Shown here: positions 5,140-6,001 of the stretch, one piece after another
Position numbering within the stretch: position 1 is the stretch's first letter
Layout of the letters: each line of letters opens with the position of its first letter
Assembly: GCA_035288405.1 (NCBI GenBank)
Contig: DATEAK010000291.1
Location: 1-6,001, forward strand
Origin: JACPSX01 sp035288405 [NCBI: bacterium]
Lineage (GTDB): Bacteria > JACPSX01
DNA length: 6,001 nt
Direction of reading: 5' to 3'
Position numbers and translations under genes: made by a program
Notes under the pieces: model-generated
What the model was told of the DNA's origin: nothing
Seen by the model: the letters and a program-made list of their open reading frames with translations, nothing else
Database searches by the model: none

Positions 5140-6001
5140 TCAGGTGGTAAGAGAATCAGGGAGGTACTTTCGGGCCCGGAGGAAGATGCGGATCATTTCC
5201 TCCCCAACGGCAACCGAATCCATGCGCGGGAAATGCCACAACGCCAGTTCCTTGGCCGTAAGAAGAGTCAGATACACCATGAGCCCCTGCGATGACCGCT
5301 TGTTGGCCGCGTAGTCCGGGTGTCTCTCGTTTACGTAGATGACCCGCTGGTCCGGATCGAGCTCGCTGCGCAGGTGGCTTTTGCTGTCTTCAAAGGGTTT
5401 GGGGTACCAGGTCGGCAGGGGACGGGATCTCTGCCGGGTCGTCTGGAGTTGGGACGGATCCACGGCTTGACTCGTGGGCCTCCCTGACGGCTGCACACTA
5501 CCCGCGCGGATCCCTCCGGGTACCTTGTCCATTGGATCGACGGCGGCACCCGGGCCCGGTTTCCCTTCGGGATCCTCCACCCCGGTCCGCAGGGGCATTT
5601 CGAGATCTTCCAACTCTTTGAGGACCTTTGCAAAGACCTCTCGCAGCGTGGCATAAAGGTGGCGATCGATCTTTTCCTGATGTTCCTCGGTGAGCTGGTG
5701 GAGTTCCGCCACCAGATTCGATTCGATTGCTCGAACAGCTTCCACAAAAGCTGGAAAGCGAGCCTCGTCGCGGACCACCCCTTTGCGTCCCGTTGTTTGC
5801 TCAAGGGCGGCAAAGGTGATGTCCCCCTGAATCTGGTTCATGTTCCACGGGGAGGAGCGAAACTCGTCCAGTTCGTCCAAACTGTCCAGAATCGTCGTCC
5901 CCCCTTTGCCGATGACCGCCACGTGTCTCCCCTGGGCCGGTGTCGGCCAGAGATAGAGATGGAACCGGATCTTCCCAAAGGAAGTATGACCGGCAGAAAC
6001 T
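5140..6001 (-). CDS. GHKL (HATPase_c_3-like) ATPase, C-terminal part, start beyond right edge
   Basis: The reading frame is open from the right edge to TGA at 5142-5140, giving 286 residues. A GTG at 5922 exists but is not the true start, because coding continues upstream with conserved-looking sequence (GHTSFGKIRFHLYLWPT). The region GKIRFHLYL, then VAVIGKGGTTILDSL, DEFRSSPWN, IQGDITFAAL and GRKGVVRDE matches, from memory, the middle and C-terminal part of GHKL ATPases with a transducer domain. After it come a charged helical, probably coiled stretch (about residues 85-135), a proline/glycine-rich linker (about 138-200), and a C-terminal domain with VIYVNERHPDY and a helical end (LTLLTAKELALWHF to ARKYL). 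The ATP-binding N-terminus is not in the window. It is the first visible gene of a three-gene operon, 9 nt before ParA. The assignment rests on family resemblance of the C-terminal half and is less certain than for the left copy. Confidence 0.72.
   Translation of the reverse strand, partial: VSAGHTSFGKIRFHLYLWPTPAQGRHVAVIGKGGTTILDSLDELDEFRSSPWNMNQIQGDITFAALEQTTGRKGVVRDEARFPAFVEAVRAIESNLVAELHQLTEEHQEKIDRHLYATLREVFAKVLKELEDLEMPLRTGVEDPEGKPGPGAAVDPMDKVPGGIRAGSVQPSGRPTSQAVDPSQLQTTRQRSRPLPTWYPKPFEDSKSHLRSELDPDQRVIYVNERHPDYAANKRSSQGLMVYLTLLTAKELALWHFPRMDSVAVGEEMIRIFLRARKYLPDSLTT

Noticed and set aside
5140-5922. A complete 260-residue protein starting at the GTG at 5922
   Set aside because: The frame stays open to the window edge, and the upstream residues fit the strand expected before this part of a GHKL ATPase, so the gene is a partial one.
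1-6001. CRISPR arrays, tRNA or rRNA genes
   Set aside because: No spaced direct repeats, cloverleaf-like segments or rRNA-like stretches were seen on either strand.

Overview
The window looks like an accessory, defence- or mobile-type stretch of a bacterial chromosome or large plasmid. Base composition is moderately GC-rich by eye. Several genes have sigma70-like promoters and clear Shine-Dalgarno sequences, and no phage structural genes, rRNA or tRNA are visible. The gene types (MNT/HEPN pair, NYN RNase, GHKL ATPases, ParA) are typical of environmental, often uncultured, bacteria. The sequence does not let me name a lineage.

Left part (1-1763). The N-terminal half of a GHKL (Hsp90/MutL-type) ATPase runs leftward out of the window. 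A divergent intergenic region carries a near-consensus promoter that drives a two-gene toxin-antitoxin-like unit rightward: a minimal nucleotidyltransferase (MNT) and a HEPN-domain protein, overlapping by ATGA. Directly behind it is the frameshifted remnant of a small helix-turn-helix protein.

Middle (1764-3762). A segment of about 167 bp is bounded by imperfect 20-bp inverted repeats. It is followed by a strong promoter dense with small palindromes, and then a leader with two GAAA-capped hairpins. The second hairpin is a textbook intrinsic terminator placed just upstream of an NYN-domain (PIN-like) RNase gene that carries an inserted four-cysteine zinc knuckle. The leader arms can pair in alternative ways, which suggests transcription attenuation. 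An aldo/keto reductase gene follows; it is ordinary metabolism and probably separately transcribed.

Right part (3818-6001). Three tightly packed leftward genes, convergent with the aldo/keto reductase, form an apparent operon: the C-terminal part of a GHKL ATPase (its start lies beyond the right edge), a ParA/MinD-type ATPase, and a 131-residue unrecognised protein with a SAP-like basic C-terminal region. The GHKL fragments at the two edges are complementary halves of the same protein architecture. The likeliest reading is two paralogous genes flanking the island. The GHKL-ParA-small protein operon and the possibly attenuated NYN RNase are the best candidates for undescribed systems here.
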